A DNA stretch of 64,000 nt from Castor canadensis (taxonomy: Eukaryota; Chordata; Mammalia; Rodentia; Castoridae). The notes beneath the pieces were generated by a model. It had not been told where the DNA came from, made no database searches, and was given only the letters and a program-made list of their open reading frames with translations. The stretch covers positions 1,987,333-2,051,332 of the forward strand of contig NC_133399.1 in the NCBI RefSeq assembly GCF_047511655.1. Direction: 5' to 3'. The position numbers and the translations under genes are program-made. Of the stretch, positions 34,884 to 51,105 are shown one piece after another (the first letter of the stretch is position 1; every line of letters starts with the position of its first letter).

Positions 34884-35034
34884 TGGGCCTGGTGTCACTT
34901 GCCTCTTAATTCAGGTCTAGGGTGATTGAGATAGGTGACTCATGAGTTTGAGGGTGATCCAGGTAATAGAGTGAATTTGAAAACAGCTCTGGATATATAG
35001 CAAGACTCCGCCCCTAAGCTGGAAAAAAAAAAAA
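34884..35034 (+). repeat. B1/7SL-like SINE
   Basis: 'gggcctggtgtcacttgcct' head, 'gtttgagggtgatccaggta', 'agcaagactccgcccctaag' and an A12 tail: the shape of a monomeric 7SL-derived SINE. Confidence 0.7.
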
Positions 35035-35329
35035 GCTTGTTTGTGAAACTCATGTTAGCTACATTCAGAGTTCAATTTCTAGAACAAACGGTTGGAATGC
35101 AATATCATATAAGAATTTTGTAAAGAATTTTGATCATGTTGCTTTAGTAGTGTCAAATGCCATTGATGTGGACTTGTATTTTCTGTGTAAATGTTCAATT
35201 GTGATAGTCAAAACATGAAGTAAAAATTAGCAGAATACTAAGAGACTAGAATCCTCAGCAATGATTACACATGTGTAAGAAGAGGCTGACTACATGAAGA
35301 AAATGCCCCAAACAGTGGCATCACATTCA

Positions 35330-35765
35330 AAGTGATGTACACATATAATGAAACTTCAGATGGCGTAGAAAAACTGTCAAGAAAGTTGAATCAATAATGA
35401 CAACCAGTCAATGAATCCTATTGCTGGAAATCATGGCAAGCCAGAAATATTGTCAAAAGTAGTGGAAGATTTTTCAAGGTATTCTGAATTATATTATTAT
35501 AGAGAAGTATTAAGGAGGCTTCTAAAAAGATTGTAATAAGGGCTTGGCTTATCCACTTATTATTTCCTTCAGTTAAACTTCAGTGAACTCAAGGAATTGA
35601 AACTGCAGTGATGTTATAATGAAGGATTAAGTAATGAAAGCTGCAGTACATTAAGAGGGTTAATGTCTATGGGTGGTCAATATTCTCCTTGTGTAAGTGG
35701 GGACTACACTGTCCTATTCTATTTGTGGGGTAGAAGGCTAAAAGAACCCTCAATAAAAAAAAAAT
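35330..35765 (+). repeat. Duplicated block C, copy 2
   Basis: Partner of 28,440-29,185 (see there); shorter because it lacks the TA-rich middle. Confidence 0.7.
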
Positions 35766-36639
35766 CACATGATAAATAAAACTATGCCCTATCATAATCC
35801 TTTTTTACTGTGGGTATATAGTGGTCTTGATAATGTATATTGCATTCACTGGTATAATTTTAAGAAATTGGTTATTAAATCTAAAGATAGAGTTACTGTG
35901 TTAGAGAGGAATAATATTACTAGATCAGTTGTCAATAGTAAGACATACAGGGCTTCTTATGGTCAGAGCCTTCAGAATACTATATGATAAATATGGGTTT
36001 AATGGGTTACTAAGTGTCATATCAACAGAGAATTATTAAGTGTATGGACTAAATCCTATAGGTATTTATTTATTCATTTATTGTAGTAAATTCCAAGTTG
36101 GGACCTGAATGTACATAGGTGTGAAAACATGAAGACACAGGATATAGCAAGGATGTTTTTAAAATTTTTATTTTATTCAGATGTGCATATAAATCCTATA
36201 GGTTTTAATGCTACAGCATTTCCAAGGAAGTCTGTAGAATTAGAACCATAAACAATCCGTAGAGTTGTAGGATTGATTGATGTGATATTTAATGTTGATC
36301 CGACAATGAAATCCATGAGCCGCTGGCCTCAATGATGATACCTGTTCATTGAATGGATAATTCCATTGGTGAGATAATTCCATTGTTATAGAAAAACAGT
36401 ATTGCTTTCTATAACTACCATGGTAACTAGTGGGTTCAGGTACCTTAGGGTATGACATGGGCTTCCAGTTTAATATCAAAACTCAGTAACTACTACTGCA
36501 ACTCAAAATGAAATGTCTGTACCTATGTGGATGGATTGTTGTGTAATAGGGTGTGTATTAGTGACATAATAGCCCTAGTAGACCTAGTAAGCAAAATAAA
36601 AGGTAAATTCATATGAAAGACAAAGACCTTTGTTCTTTT
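35766..36639. other. No gene recognised
   Basis: AT-rich with no clear coding frame or named repeat. The phrase 'aatcctataggt' occurs twice (36,055 and 36,193). I considered a mitochondrial insertion but found no recognisable mitochondrial gene. Confidence 0.35.
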
Positions 36640-36722
36640 TTTCAGGGCAGGGGTATGGGTTTTGAACTCAGGGCTTCCCTTGCAAAGAAGGTGCTCTACC
36701 ACTTGAGACACATCTCAAGTCT
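36640..36722 (-). repeat. tRNA-derived SINE, minus strand
   Basis: 'ttttgaactcagggcttcc' and 'accacttgagacacatctca'. Confidence 0.75.
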
Positions 36723-37129
36723 ATTTTTCTCTAGTCCATGTTTGTCCTTCTACTCACTTCCCGTGTGTGCTCATAACTCATTGTTTACTCTTTCTAAGAT
36801 GTTTTCAGTGGCAGGAGGCAGGCTAGAAAGGAGAGAAACTGCAGAGACCACCCAGTGGATCTTCCTTGCCCTCTATCTGCAGGCTCAAGTCTGCTGTCCA
36901 TGTAGACTCATTGTCCTCATCCCTCTAGTCTCCACTGTAGGTTACTCATGCACATCAAACCAGCACTGATAATTCAATATGGACAAAAGCGACAATCACA
37001 TTTTTGAATGAAGAACCAGCAATCTCTGATGCATCCTTCATGTATACATACAGTAGGAAGGAAATTTAGCCAAATACCTCATGTTGACTTAAGAAACATA
37101 AATAATTATCTTTTTAAATGACACTCTAT

Positions 37130-37880
37130 CTCCTACTGTGACTTGCACATGGTGCCACTGTAGTGAGTAGAACTTCAGTCACCACAGAAGACCAAAATGC
37201 TGAATTTGTATCTGGCATCCCAGACCCTAGGAGGATAAGGTTAGAAGTGGCCTGAAAAGGTTTGTACAGACCTGGGTCTCCCTAGTACAGTGCTGCAGTT
37301 TATCTCCTGAGTTGCTGCAAATACAGCTTTGTACTTAATCTTCTCTGCTCTGGGGTGGGTCTGTCAGATGTGTGAACTCTGGTATCCTGTGCTCTGTGTT
37401 CAGTGACATGGCCCAGGCCCAGGCTCCTGTTCGGACTCCTCAGGACCTGAGCTCCAGGTCTCCCCAGCCTTCAGTGTGTGGGAGGTGTCATCCATTATGC
37501 TGGGGCATTGCTGATTGCCTGAATAAGCTAAGTGGTTAGAATCCAGTCTCACTCCAGGGCCACATCCGCAGTCCACTTCTTAAACTGAAGCTGTCTTCAC
37601 ATTGCCAAACTCACTGGAAAGGCTGTGAGTGTGCATGTGGGGCTCATGGTGAAGGGGAGGTGTTGGAAAGGTGTTGAAGGTTTGAGGATTTTTCCCTTTG
37701 TGACATAGTTGGAGTTGTCTGAATAATATGCTAAAAATTAATTTCAGATGGATGCAGGACCTGACGTTATTGAAATCGCAGTAGCAGGACAGCAGCAACT
37801 CTGAGGTCTGCAGGGTTTCAAGGGTGAGGTAGAGCAGGGCTGTGCTTTCTAGTGAGGAGCATACTGTAGAGGACAACTAT
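37130..37880 (+). repeat. Block B copy 3, donor lost
   Basis: Closest partner of copy 1 (8,030-8,710). The ATG at 37,197-37,199 is followed by CTGAAT, so this copy cannot splice like the others. It lacks the upstream half of the block. Confidence 0.65.
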
Positions 37881-38269
37881 CAGTGAGGAAGGACAACAGA
37901 AGGGGCATCATAAGCTCCTGATCAGAGATCCTTTCCCCTGAGCTGAGACTGTCTTTCAGGTGACCATAAAGAAGGGGTTTTTGTGGTGCGCCTCAGGTTG
38001 AGGGCGTGTCATAGACTTCAGGAGTGTAAGAAGGAGATAAAGTTGAGAAAAGTTTGCTTATTAAGTGTTCTGTTTCTTCTGACCAATTATGGTAATGTTT
38101 TTGAGGCAGAAATTGGCAATATCAAAAGTGTGAGCCTTACCTTGTTTTAGGTTTACTGAGGAAAGACATCTAAGTGTATTGGGAGCATGAAGTACAGTGT
38201 TCTTCCATCAGCAGTGTTTTCTAGGAATACATTGCTTTGATAAGATTTCAGCTGTTTGTATTTTCTTTT

Positions 38270-38345
38270 TTTGTGGTACTGTGGTTGAACTCAGTGTTGC
38301 ACACTTGCTAGGTAGGCCATGTACCACTTGAGCCTCTGCACCAGG
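38270..38345 (-). repeat. tRNA-derived SINE, minus strand
   Basis: 'gtggtactgtggttgaactc' and 'accacttgagcctctgcacc'. Confidence 0.75.
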
Positions 38346-38589
38346 AAGTTGTTTGCATTTTCATTAAGGAAGTTGGTCTTGTCATAATGTACCATGTGAC
38401 AATTGAGAAAGCCTCTGAAGTACAGTGGGAAAACCAGACACATTTGGTTCTGTCTGGTAGAACACAGTTTTTATTAACTTGAGGGTTTATTTGGGTGTGG
38501 AGCTGGCATGATAGCTACAGCTTCTCTTGTAGTTAATAATTGTGCTTCCTGTTGGTATGTTCTTACATTTTTTGTTTGGGTGTCCTTGC

Positions 38590-38738
38590 ATCAAACCACC
38601 AGCCCTTTTTGGTGAAGGGTTTTTTTAAGATTCAGTCTCACAAACCATTTGCTCGGGCTGGCTTCAAACCATGATCCTCCTGATCTCTGCCTCCTGAGTG
38701 GCTAAGATTACAGCAGTGATCCACTGGGGCCCAGCTTG
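38590..38738 (-). repeat. B1-like SINE half, minus strand
   Basis: 'ggctggcttcaaaccatgat', 'ctgcctcctgagtggctaag' and 'attacagcagtgatcca'. Confidence 0.8.
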
Positions 38739-38794
38739 TTCTTGCTTTCTTGGGTGGTAATGGGTAGATTGAGGGACCAGGTGTGAGTGATACA

Positions 38795-39900
38795 AACATA
38801 ATGTGACAACATCAAGCCTTTTGTCCTATTCTATTGAAGTCTCAGTTGCCCTGTCATAGATATTGGTCCTTGTGAAATCAGGGGCTATATCCTTAGATGC
38901 TGAGTGTGGAATATTCTGATCAGACTCTAGGGCCCATTTCCAAGTGAGAGACATAGAATTCTTTTGGAAAAGCCAGGTGCAGGTTCTGCGTAAATACAAT
39001 ACATCCCCATGCTGGGGAACATAAGGTCGAGGGAGGAGGGCTGGTCTGCTAAGGGCTATTCCTGAAATCACTTACTGGTCCTGGCACTCTACCAGGTGGA
39101 GTATCACTTCTCCTGTCACACAGATCTAAGGTGACAGGGCCCAGGTTCAATAGCCAGTGAAGAGTGCTGGAGGAAAGAATTGTATAGACTGACCAATCAC
39201 AATCTGGTGGGAGGAGGGACCACCATCTAATCCTTGACTTTCTGGTTCCCATATTTTCTGAATCACTGAGATTTCTTCTGATATGGACTCTGTGGGACTC
39301 AATCTCACTCCCCTGTTATCTGCGCGCTTAGCTAGGGTGGTGGTCAGAATCTCAATAACCTTAAAAGCTGAAAGTAGTGTTTGTGACCAGTGTCCCCAGT
39401 CTCAGGAGGATGAGGAAGTTGGAACCTGCCTGAAGCAGTGGTAAGGGACCTTGGCCCTCCCACCACAGCACTGGAATCTGGGGTCTTAGCTGCCTGTCAT
39501 GCCTTGTTCACTGGATCTTCTCTGTAGGGTGTGGAACTTAGTAGATGGGCAGAACCCTGTCATCCTGTCTTCTAACTTTCAGTAACCTGATCCATCCTGG
39601 AGTCCTGGGTGCTCTTCCCAGATGAGGTGATGATGGGAAGGTGGCAGGTTCCTATCAGAAGAAGCTGTGGTCCTTGGTGTCCCCGCTCCTTCCAAACTCA
39701 TCAGGGTAAAACTGATGGCTGTGAATTACATAAAAAGTTAGACTCAGTGTCTTCAATCCACAAACACATCCCAGACATATGTTGTTTAGGGTTCTAGTAA
39801 ATCCCTAAATTTATAGAGAGCTCACATTGTACACTTCACTGCAGTGGTGGTTCATTTGCAGTTGGGTTTCAAATGGTAGTGGAGAGATTGAAGACTTTTG
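38795..39900 (+). repeat. Block B copy 4, start codon lost
   Basis: Begins 'atgtgacaacatcaagcctt' like copy 1 at 7,508 and has a CCAAT box in 'gaccaatcacaatctggtgg' (39,190). Where other copies have ATG, it reads 'gaaAGTAGT' (39,371-39,378), so the start codon is gone. Confidence 0.6.
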
Positions 39901-41589
39901 TTAAGTTTGCAGTTGTTTGCATTTTCATTCATAAAATCTAAGAGAAAGACAACTTTGGGTACCTGCTGCTACCCGAATGCTTTTGTGAATTAGTGGGTAT
40001 TTAGTCAAAAATTTAAAATTTAATTACTGTATCACTTTCTGGTGTTCATGTGATCACAACTTTTGAGATCTTTGTAACTTAATTATATGAAGAAACATAA
40101 ACTTTTGACATTAAAGGTGATGTACAACAACAGACAAAAGACATAGGAAATTATTCCGTGAAATAATCTTAGGATAATTCTGAAACACATGGAAAGATCT
40201 GCACATATGTGCACAGGAGGTATATAGATGCCCTGGTAGATGTGAATAAAAAGGGTCTGTACACACGTTACTACAGTTGATGGCTACCACCTCAATCCTT
40301 TCCCTACTTTTTCCATCTTATCAATTAAACAGAGTTCTTCCATTTTTGCCTCTTTGAAATTTGAAGAAGTATAACAGCTATTGCACACAAAGGCCTTCTA
40401 GGTGCTGTCTTTGAGTGTATTTCACAATCATATGTGGTATTGAACTAAACTATTTTCACTTTTGTTTCAGTGGTCAGGGTTTTGGGATCTTTTCTAGATG
40501 TCTTCTCCAGGGTGTGGAGAAAGTTCTGATTACATTCATAGTACATCCAGTAGGTATTAGAAACAATTTCAAAACTTTATTTCACAATTAAAATTAGAGA
40601 AATGTCAGTGGAGATTGTATCAATTGCCACTCCACTCAAACATTACACTTTTCTTATGCATTTGGAATTTGAATCCTTATTTTACTCAGCTAATTCCTAA
40701 ATCATGGACATAGATCTGCATTTGTATGTGGTGTTTTATGTGGAATAGACATGTGCATTTCTCAATCACGTTCTCATTCATTAGTATATGCAGTACACTA
40801 ATCCTTTTGTTTGGCTCATATTGCAAATATTTAGCCTTATTGTTTTCCTTTTGCCAGTCTAAAGTATTAACATTCCACATTCATTTTGCATGTTCATTTG
40901 TTAGAGAATTTCAAAATGCTCTTCTTTTTGGGTTACTTTCAGACAGAGTCTTCATTCATAGCTCTTGAACTGGAAATGTATCCTGGGATCACATTGAACA
41001 TATGCTATTCCTACCTTAGTTTTGCAAATGCTTGTATGACAGACATGTGACACCATGACTTCAAAAGTATTCAGATTTTATCTTTCGTATTTCCCATGCA
41101 ATTGGATCATTGTCCATGACATTGGTAAATACAATGTGTGTTTTCAAGGAGATAGTGGGTTCCAGATTTTGTGATTTTAGCCACCGTTGTATGATGTGTC
41201 TTCTGTCATGAGTCAATTTTCTCTTACTTTAAAGCCAATGAAATATTGGTTCTCTTTCCTGTGAGGCCTATTTGCTAATCTCTTTCTTGTAATATGGTGT
41301 CCTTGATAATGTAGTTTGAGCATTGTTTATTAATATTAGACAGTAGGTCACTTCATGTTCTTTCCTTTCCTCTCTCCCGTCCGTCTTCATTATTACTCAT
41401 TTTTGGCAGTGGTTCTTGAAATGTAGATTATTCTAGTGTTTAACCTGTGGTCCTGGTGGGATTACAAGATTAGGCCTTCAGAAGTTGTTCAAGAGATCAT
41501 TTTCTTATTCCAGTCAATTTAAATTGCTGTTTCAATTCATGACCCCTATTATACTTTGGAAAGTAGTTTTTTTTTTCATGAGTTTTAAG
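39901..41589. other. Intron 1, last part, nothing recognised
   Basis: About 1.7 kb of AT-rich intronic sequence with no coding, RNA or repeat similarity that I can name. Confidence 0.45.
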
Positions 41590-42424
41590 GTGTATTTTGG
41601 AAATTCCAGAATTGTGTACATCTAGTTTGAAGTAATGACTTGTTGAAATCCATCTGTTTCTAGGGGCACATGCCATATTTCTCCTTGCCACATTATGCTT
41701 TTACATGATAAAGCAAAAACTAATTTTATTTGATCCTTCATGAGTCTTATTTAGCATTAAATTTGGGTTACTCTGTAAGAAACCAGGTAGAAACTTCCAC
41801 GTGTCCTCTCTTCAAACGTCACCAAGGGAGAGCTCAATTTAAAAAAAAAAATTGATAGATATATTAAATATTTGTCATACCAATTATTATTCACAAGGAG
41901 TGCATTGCAGGTTGTCTTACTATAGACTACCTATGGTGAACATTGCCAAAATGTGCAAATAATCATAAATAGTGTATACAGAATAGGACATTGTTGAAAT
42001 AAATTGCTTCAGGACACTCTTCTTTTTTTACAGTTTACATTTAGTTTGTTGAGGTTCATCCCATTAGCACTTCTACAATAACAGTAGACAAGAAACTTTT
42101 ACTCATGCATTTATATTATTCAGGCAGTCTCTTTTCACCTGATATTATCTAATGGGGACTACATAGAAGGAATTTATTAGTAGATTGCTACAATCCAGTG
42201 TATAACATGTAATTTTTGTGACCATGATGTGCTTTGAATTCAACAGATAGGTTCAGTGAGATGTCAGAATTAGTATGAAGTTTCTGTGAGTGTACATGGA
42301 GAGTGAGAGTGTGATAAAAATAAAATGCATTGAATATGTGGAGACCACATCACCATGTGAATTTATTACACAAAAATTGTTTCCACTCACAACTTTTCTC
42401 ACAAATGTGTGTGGGATATTTTAG
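41590..42424 (+). other. KRAB-exon upstream flank, intact copy
   Basis: The sequence before the KRAB exon that also exists at 1,030-1,590 and 60,480-61,165. It ends in the splice acceptor 'gggatattttag' at 42,424. Confidence 0.6.
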
Positions 42425-46420
<3,996 letters not shown>

Positions 46421-46489
46421 TGGTAAGTTCAAACCCCTGTATCACAAAAAAAATATAGTGTGGTGCAGGCCAGGCTTGTAACAACAGCA

Positions 46490-46725
46490 GCAAAAGGATC
46501 CCAGTGTCAGTGCCTCATACCTGTATTCCTAGATAATTAAAAGGCATAGATTAGGAGGATTGCAATTCAAATCCACCTCCAGCAAAATTGTTCATGAAAC
46601 AAAATGTTAAAAGAACCCATCACCAAAAATTTCTGGTGGGCTGGCTCAAGCACTAAGAGTGCCTTGCTAGGAAGTGTGATTCTGTAAGATCAAACACTAG
46701 TCCTGCCCACCCCCCTAAAAAATAG
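46490..46725 (+). repeat. Composite B1-like plus tRNA-like SINE
   Basis: 'tgcctcatacctgtattcct', 'aggattgcaattcaaatcca', 'ggtgggctggctcaag'. A SINE tail-like 'gttcaaacccctgtatcac' at 46,427 belongs to a further fragment. Confidence 0.8.
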
Positions 46726-47483
46726 AATTCCCTTAGTTTTCTTCCAATCCCTTTGCATATTCATACATGCATGTGAGAGGGGCAAATATACAAACATACA
46801 TGTGGATTTCAATGTTCTATTGGGAGGCAGTAATGTGGGCAGATGTCTGAAATCATCACTTCTCATGAGACTCACAGAAAATGACCACATGACAAAAGTC
46901 CAAATATAACCAGTTCTTGGGATCACTTTAAATTTCCATAGGGCAGGAAGTGAAGTTATAGAGTAAGTCACATGCAGCCCTCAACGCTTTTATTCATGTA
47001 CATGAGAATTGCCTAAAATATGTCTTCTGGACAGGTTTCATGTTCCAAGTGCTAAAGCACTTACAAGTATGCATAGGGTCCTAAATTCATCCCCAAATGG
47101 TGAAAAAGAAATAGGAAACTGCAACATGTGGTTCTTCTAGCAGTTGGGATCACTTTATAGGCTGAGCTCACAATTTTATAATAAATTAGCTTCCATGTTG
47201 CTTTTCTAGCTCTAATCTCCTATTACAATGTTTCTTGGCATTAAGTAGAACTTTGAGCCCCTGCTATAGAGCCTGCTATTTGTAAATCCACCATACCAAC
47301 CTTAGTTTCATGATTTTCCAAAATATTGAGCTCAAGCACCACAGGGGCCAGATTTTCTGCATCCTTCAGCCCCTTCCACAGGGATTGCTATTTTTAGATC
47401 CACAGTAGCAACCTTAGCTTCATGATTTTCCAAACTCACTCTATCAGCCCATTAACAACTGCACATAAGGAAAATGATGAATG
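46726..47483. other. No gene recognised
   Basis: Intergenic sequence. A SINE-like tail ('ttcatccccaaatggtgaaa') is visible near 47,085 and two imperfect copies of 'tcatgattttccaaa.t.' occur at 47,308 and 47,420. The same phrase also occurs at 55,890. Confidence 0.4.
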
Positions 47484-47536
47484 ACAGTAACTGTATAGAG
47501 GATGGCAGGGAGGGCCATCCTCTATACAGTTCCTGT
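47484..47536. repeat. Near-perfect 23-bp inverted repeat with a 7-base loop
   Basis: The left arm 47,484-47,506 (core 'ctgtatagaggatggc') pairs with 47,514-47,536 (core 'gccatcctctatacag') around 'agggagg'. The inner 18 base pairs are perfect and there is one mismatch in 23. As RNA it would form a stable hairpin of miRNA-precursor stem size but shorter than usual. No tandem or mobile-element context is seen. Confidence 0.9.
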
Positions 47537-47571
47537 TCCTGCACCTGGATAATGTTATTTCACAGTGGACA

Positions 47572-47765
47572 GAAGGCCTGGAGTGTGGCTCAAGGGGTAG
47601 AGTGCCTGCCTACCAAGTGCAAGGCCTGAATTCAAATGCCAGCATAACAAAAAAGTGGATGAAGTGACTCCCAGCTACTGTGGAGGCTCTGGCCAAAAGA
47701 TGACCAGTTGAGTTCCAGCTAGGGCCACTTAGTGAGATCCCATCTCAAAATATAAAGCCTAAGCA
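47572..47765 (+). repeat. SINE pair (tRNA-like, then B1-like)
   Basis: 'gtgtggctcaaggggtagag', 'ctgaattcaaatgccagcat', then 'ctcccagctactgtggaggc' and 'cacttagtgagatcccatct'. The same arrangement recurs at 57,110-57,310, so the two are related copies. Confidence 0.8.
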
Positions 47766-48009
47766 ACGTAGCTCACCACTATATAACTCACCTAGCCATT
47801 ATGAGGCATTGGGGTCAATTTATAATAATACACATATACAAACATTAACATATGAATCGAAATAGAGAAAGTGTAGTGACATAAGCTGCAAATCTACATT
47901 GCAAAGTGTAGGAAAATGAAATATAAGTAACAGGAAGAATATATTTGATATCCTAGCCATGAAAACAAAATGGAATGTAGAGAAAGTAAAAGTAAAATGA
48001 GAAGGCAGA

Positions 48010-48180
48010 GCTGGGAACTTGTGGTCCACATCTATAATCCTAGCTACTGAGGAGAATCATACATTGAAACTACACTCATACAACAGGGCTACATCAAAAA
48101 GTGCCCAAGACAAAAAAGGGTCATGGAATGACTCAAGTGGAAGCATGCCTGTCTCAAGTCTGAGGCAGAGAAAACCAAAG
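48010..48180 (+). repeat. Composite SINE
   Basis: 'cttgtggtccacatctataa', 'cctagctactgaggagaatc', then 'ggtcatggaatgactcaagt'. Confidence 0.75.
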
Positions 48181-48374
48181 AAGATAAAGATGTAATGAAA
48201 GTTTAAAACCACAAAAACATACAACCATTGAAAATATTTACAAATATACTAGAATTCCATGTATATCCATTATCCCTTTAATTTTGAATTATCTAAATAC
48301 ATGAAGTAAAACACATGGTAGATTAAAAACCAAGACCCTATCTTGTGTTTAAGAAAGGCACCTTCATAAAAACC

Positions 48375-48600
48375 TTAGTGTGCCTGTGCACTGGTGACTT
48401 ATACCTCTGGGCTACTAAGGACACAGAGATCATGAAGAACTTGATTTAAACCAGCCCAGGGCAAATAGTTCACAAGTCCTTGTCTCAAAAATACTGAACA
48501 CAAAAAAGGCCTAGCAGAGGGGCTCAAGCTGTACAGCACCTGCATAGCAAGCATGAGGCCCCATGTTCAAACCCTACTAACGCCATAAATAAATTTTAAA
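48375..48600 (+). repeat. Composite SINE
   Basis: 'tgcactggtgacttatacct', 'aaaccagcccagggcaaata', 'agcagaggggctcaagctgt' and 'atgttcaaaccctactaacg'. Confidence 0.85.
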
Positions 48601-48759
48601 AAGACCTAGTGTGGACTGTGTGAAGTAATTGGTGTAAGGACTAAAAGTTTCATTTCCATAGGAGAAATAATTCCCAGAGAGCCGTATGTTGATAATATGT
48701 AACAAATTGCAAGATGGCAAAAGTTTTTCAGACTGCCGGAAAATCATCAATCAACAGTT

Positions 48760-48950
48760 TCATTTGAGCTGTGTGCCTCTGTCTGTTATTTGTAATTCTA
48801 ACTTCTAGACCATTTTGGGCAAATAATTCTTTATCTCCAAAATAACCCAAGAAAAATACACTGTAGGTGTGGCTCAAGCAGAAGAGTCACTGCTTTGCCA
48901 CCATGAAGCCTTGAGTTCAAATCCAAGTCCCATCAAATAAAAAATTCATT
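48760..48950 (+). repeat. Composite SINE
   Basis: 'gagctgtgtgcctctgtctg' through 'gggcaaataattctttatct', then 'ggtgtggctcaagcagaaga' and 'gagttcaaatccaagtccca'. Confidence 0.75.
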
Positions 48951-49384
48951 TAAACACTTCAACACACCAGGAGGTGAACCATGAAGAAAGCAAAAATCAG
49001 GGAAGGGAAAGGTTAACTTTAAATTTCATCTACCAACAGGATTAAATTATTGTTGAGTATCATCTTTTTGTGATCGAGAGGAATAGTCACAAAGATTTGC
49101 AGCTTTCTGTGCAATAGCATGAACATCTGTAGATACCAGGATCTGGAGTTCCCTGAGGAGTGTGATGTTGCAGAGTCATTGAAAACAGATGAACCAAATG
49201 TGCATTAGTTGAGTTCTCTCCTTCCTGAGCCACCAATGCCTAGCTGCAAAAAAAATTTTAATAGCTTCAAAGTCTTTTTTGAACTGCAAATATGCTGATT
49301 GTTCAGAACTTTTACTGAACCAGCGAACTAAACTGCCTAAACTTTGACCCTCCCACAGGTTACCAGGGATTTAAAAGTTGTTTC

Positions 49385-49520
49385 CTAGCCTACAGTGGTT
49401 TACACAGGTAATTAATCCAGCAACCCATGAGGCAGAGATCAGGAGGATTGCAGTTTGTGGACCTTAACTTGAAAGTATCCTACAGAAAAAAAAATTGTTG
49501 GCCAGATGGCTCAAATTGTA
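49385..49520 (+). repeat. Composite SINE, worn
   Basis: 'ctacagtggtttacacaggt', 'aacccatgaggcagagatca', 'ggccagatggctcaaattgt'. Confidence 0.7.
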
Positions 49521-50964
49521 AAGCATCTGAATTGCCCCGGAGAGAAAGTCTTGAAACTGAAAGTTCAGTACTCTCTCTGCCCTCCTTGTTGCTCCTCTAT
49601 CTTGAGCAGAGGATCACATGGCTCTTTGCTTATAATAAATTTCCTTGATACGTATGTGTTTCTTCTAGAAAAATAGTGCCAGTGTGTGCTGCTCACCTAA
49701 TATGGCAGAGAAATACATTATTCAGGGAATAAAAATGAGGTGTGTTTTAGGGAAGATACACCTCATCTATCTGAAATAATTCTTGAATATTTTATTATCA
49801 ACTGAACACAACACACCTGTATGACAGAATTGAATGAATGTTAATGTCTGGAGGCCTGAAGAAAATGTTTCTGAGCTTGCTAAACTTAGGAAATGAAACA
49901 TGTTGCATGATTTCACTACTGGGGGACTTTGGTCACCTGCTGCCTGCAGGATGGGGCTGGGCCATGAGCCAAGAACCCAGCTGTGGCTCTAGGCCCTGTG
50001 AGGTGACTTCATTCCACCCTGCAGCCCTTGCTGGGAGGTTCTTCCCCTAATCCATGTCTCTCAGGTTGAGTTGACAGTGGGGTGGCCATGTGAGACTCCT
50101 ATTTTTCAGATTGTGTTGGGTTGGGGTCCTGTCATGCTGGTTTCCCTTGGGATCCTTGATGTTCAAAGAAAATATAGCTAAAATATTTGATTTATCCCCC
50201 CAGGAAATGTTTCTTAGCATCATCCATAAATCCCTGAATTTCCACAAATACAGCCTTGTCAGGTCATTGGAAGTGTGGATACAGGTGTGGATGTTGGTGG
50301 CTTCTGAGTGCAGGGAACACTTTTTGTCCTTCCTGACTTAACTGTCAATTGTCCACAGGTTGTTTCTAGACATTGTTTCTAAGGAAATGCTGATTAACTT
50401 AACATACTTTACCAATGAAATACTTTACCAAAAATGCACATACGGACTTTTGGCTATAATTAACATTCACCTTCTAGATGTGGAGATAACAGCAAAGAGC
50501 CCTCCCTCACTGTTCCAGTGACTAACTTCAGGAAGACACTAGCCCCAAGGAGTGGATTAATAAAGCTCAGTCTTCCTAAATTCTAACAAAAGGACATTTA
50601 CTTTTGCATTATAAACTACTTCCAACATACTGTAGCTCACATTGTATTTCATCAGGTAGGAAAGAGGATGGAATAATGGTTGCTGTGGTGAGATTCGGCT
50701 AAGAAGGAGGAAGTCTCTGATGAAGGACTTATCAGGGAGTTAAGATGCCTGAGTATCATGGCTTGTCTGTTGATAAGCAATCACATGCTAGACTGCTAAT
50801 ACTAGCAAAATACCTGTGACATACAGTAGGGTATTGCTGACCTAAAAACTTGGAGCCCACCAAAAATTAACAGCCTCAGTCTGACCATCCAAAGCCAAAA
50901 ACTACCCCCAACTCAGCATGTAGGACAAGTTTATGACATGAGATAAATTTATGAGAGGTTTTCT
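49521..50964. other. No gene recognised
   Basis: Open frames here are under 85 codons and show no motif. GC content rises at 49,920-50,050 without a CpG cluster. Confidence 0.4.
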
Positions 50965-51105
50965 TTGGCATACTGGGATTTGAACACAGGGCCTCATGTT
51001 TAGGAAAGTGCTCTGCCAGGTGAATCAATCCACAAGCCTGTTTTCTGTTGGATCTCATGAAGCTGGTTTCAAACTGCAGTCATTGATCTCTGCCACCTGA
51101 GTACT
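50965..51105 (-). repeat. Composite SINE, minus strand
   Basis: 'ctttggcatactgggatttg', 'aacacagggcctcatgtt', then 'ctggtttcaaactgcagtca' and 'tctctgccacctgagtactt'. Confidence 0.8.

Noticed and set aside
35766-36639. Possible mitochondrial insertion (AT-rich, a few tRNA-like looking stretches)
   Set aside because: No mitochondrial protein or rRNA motif could be read on either strand.
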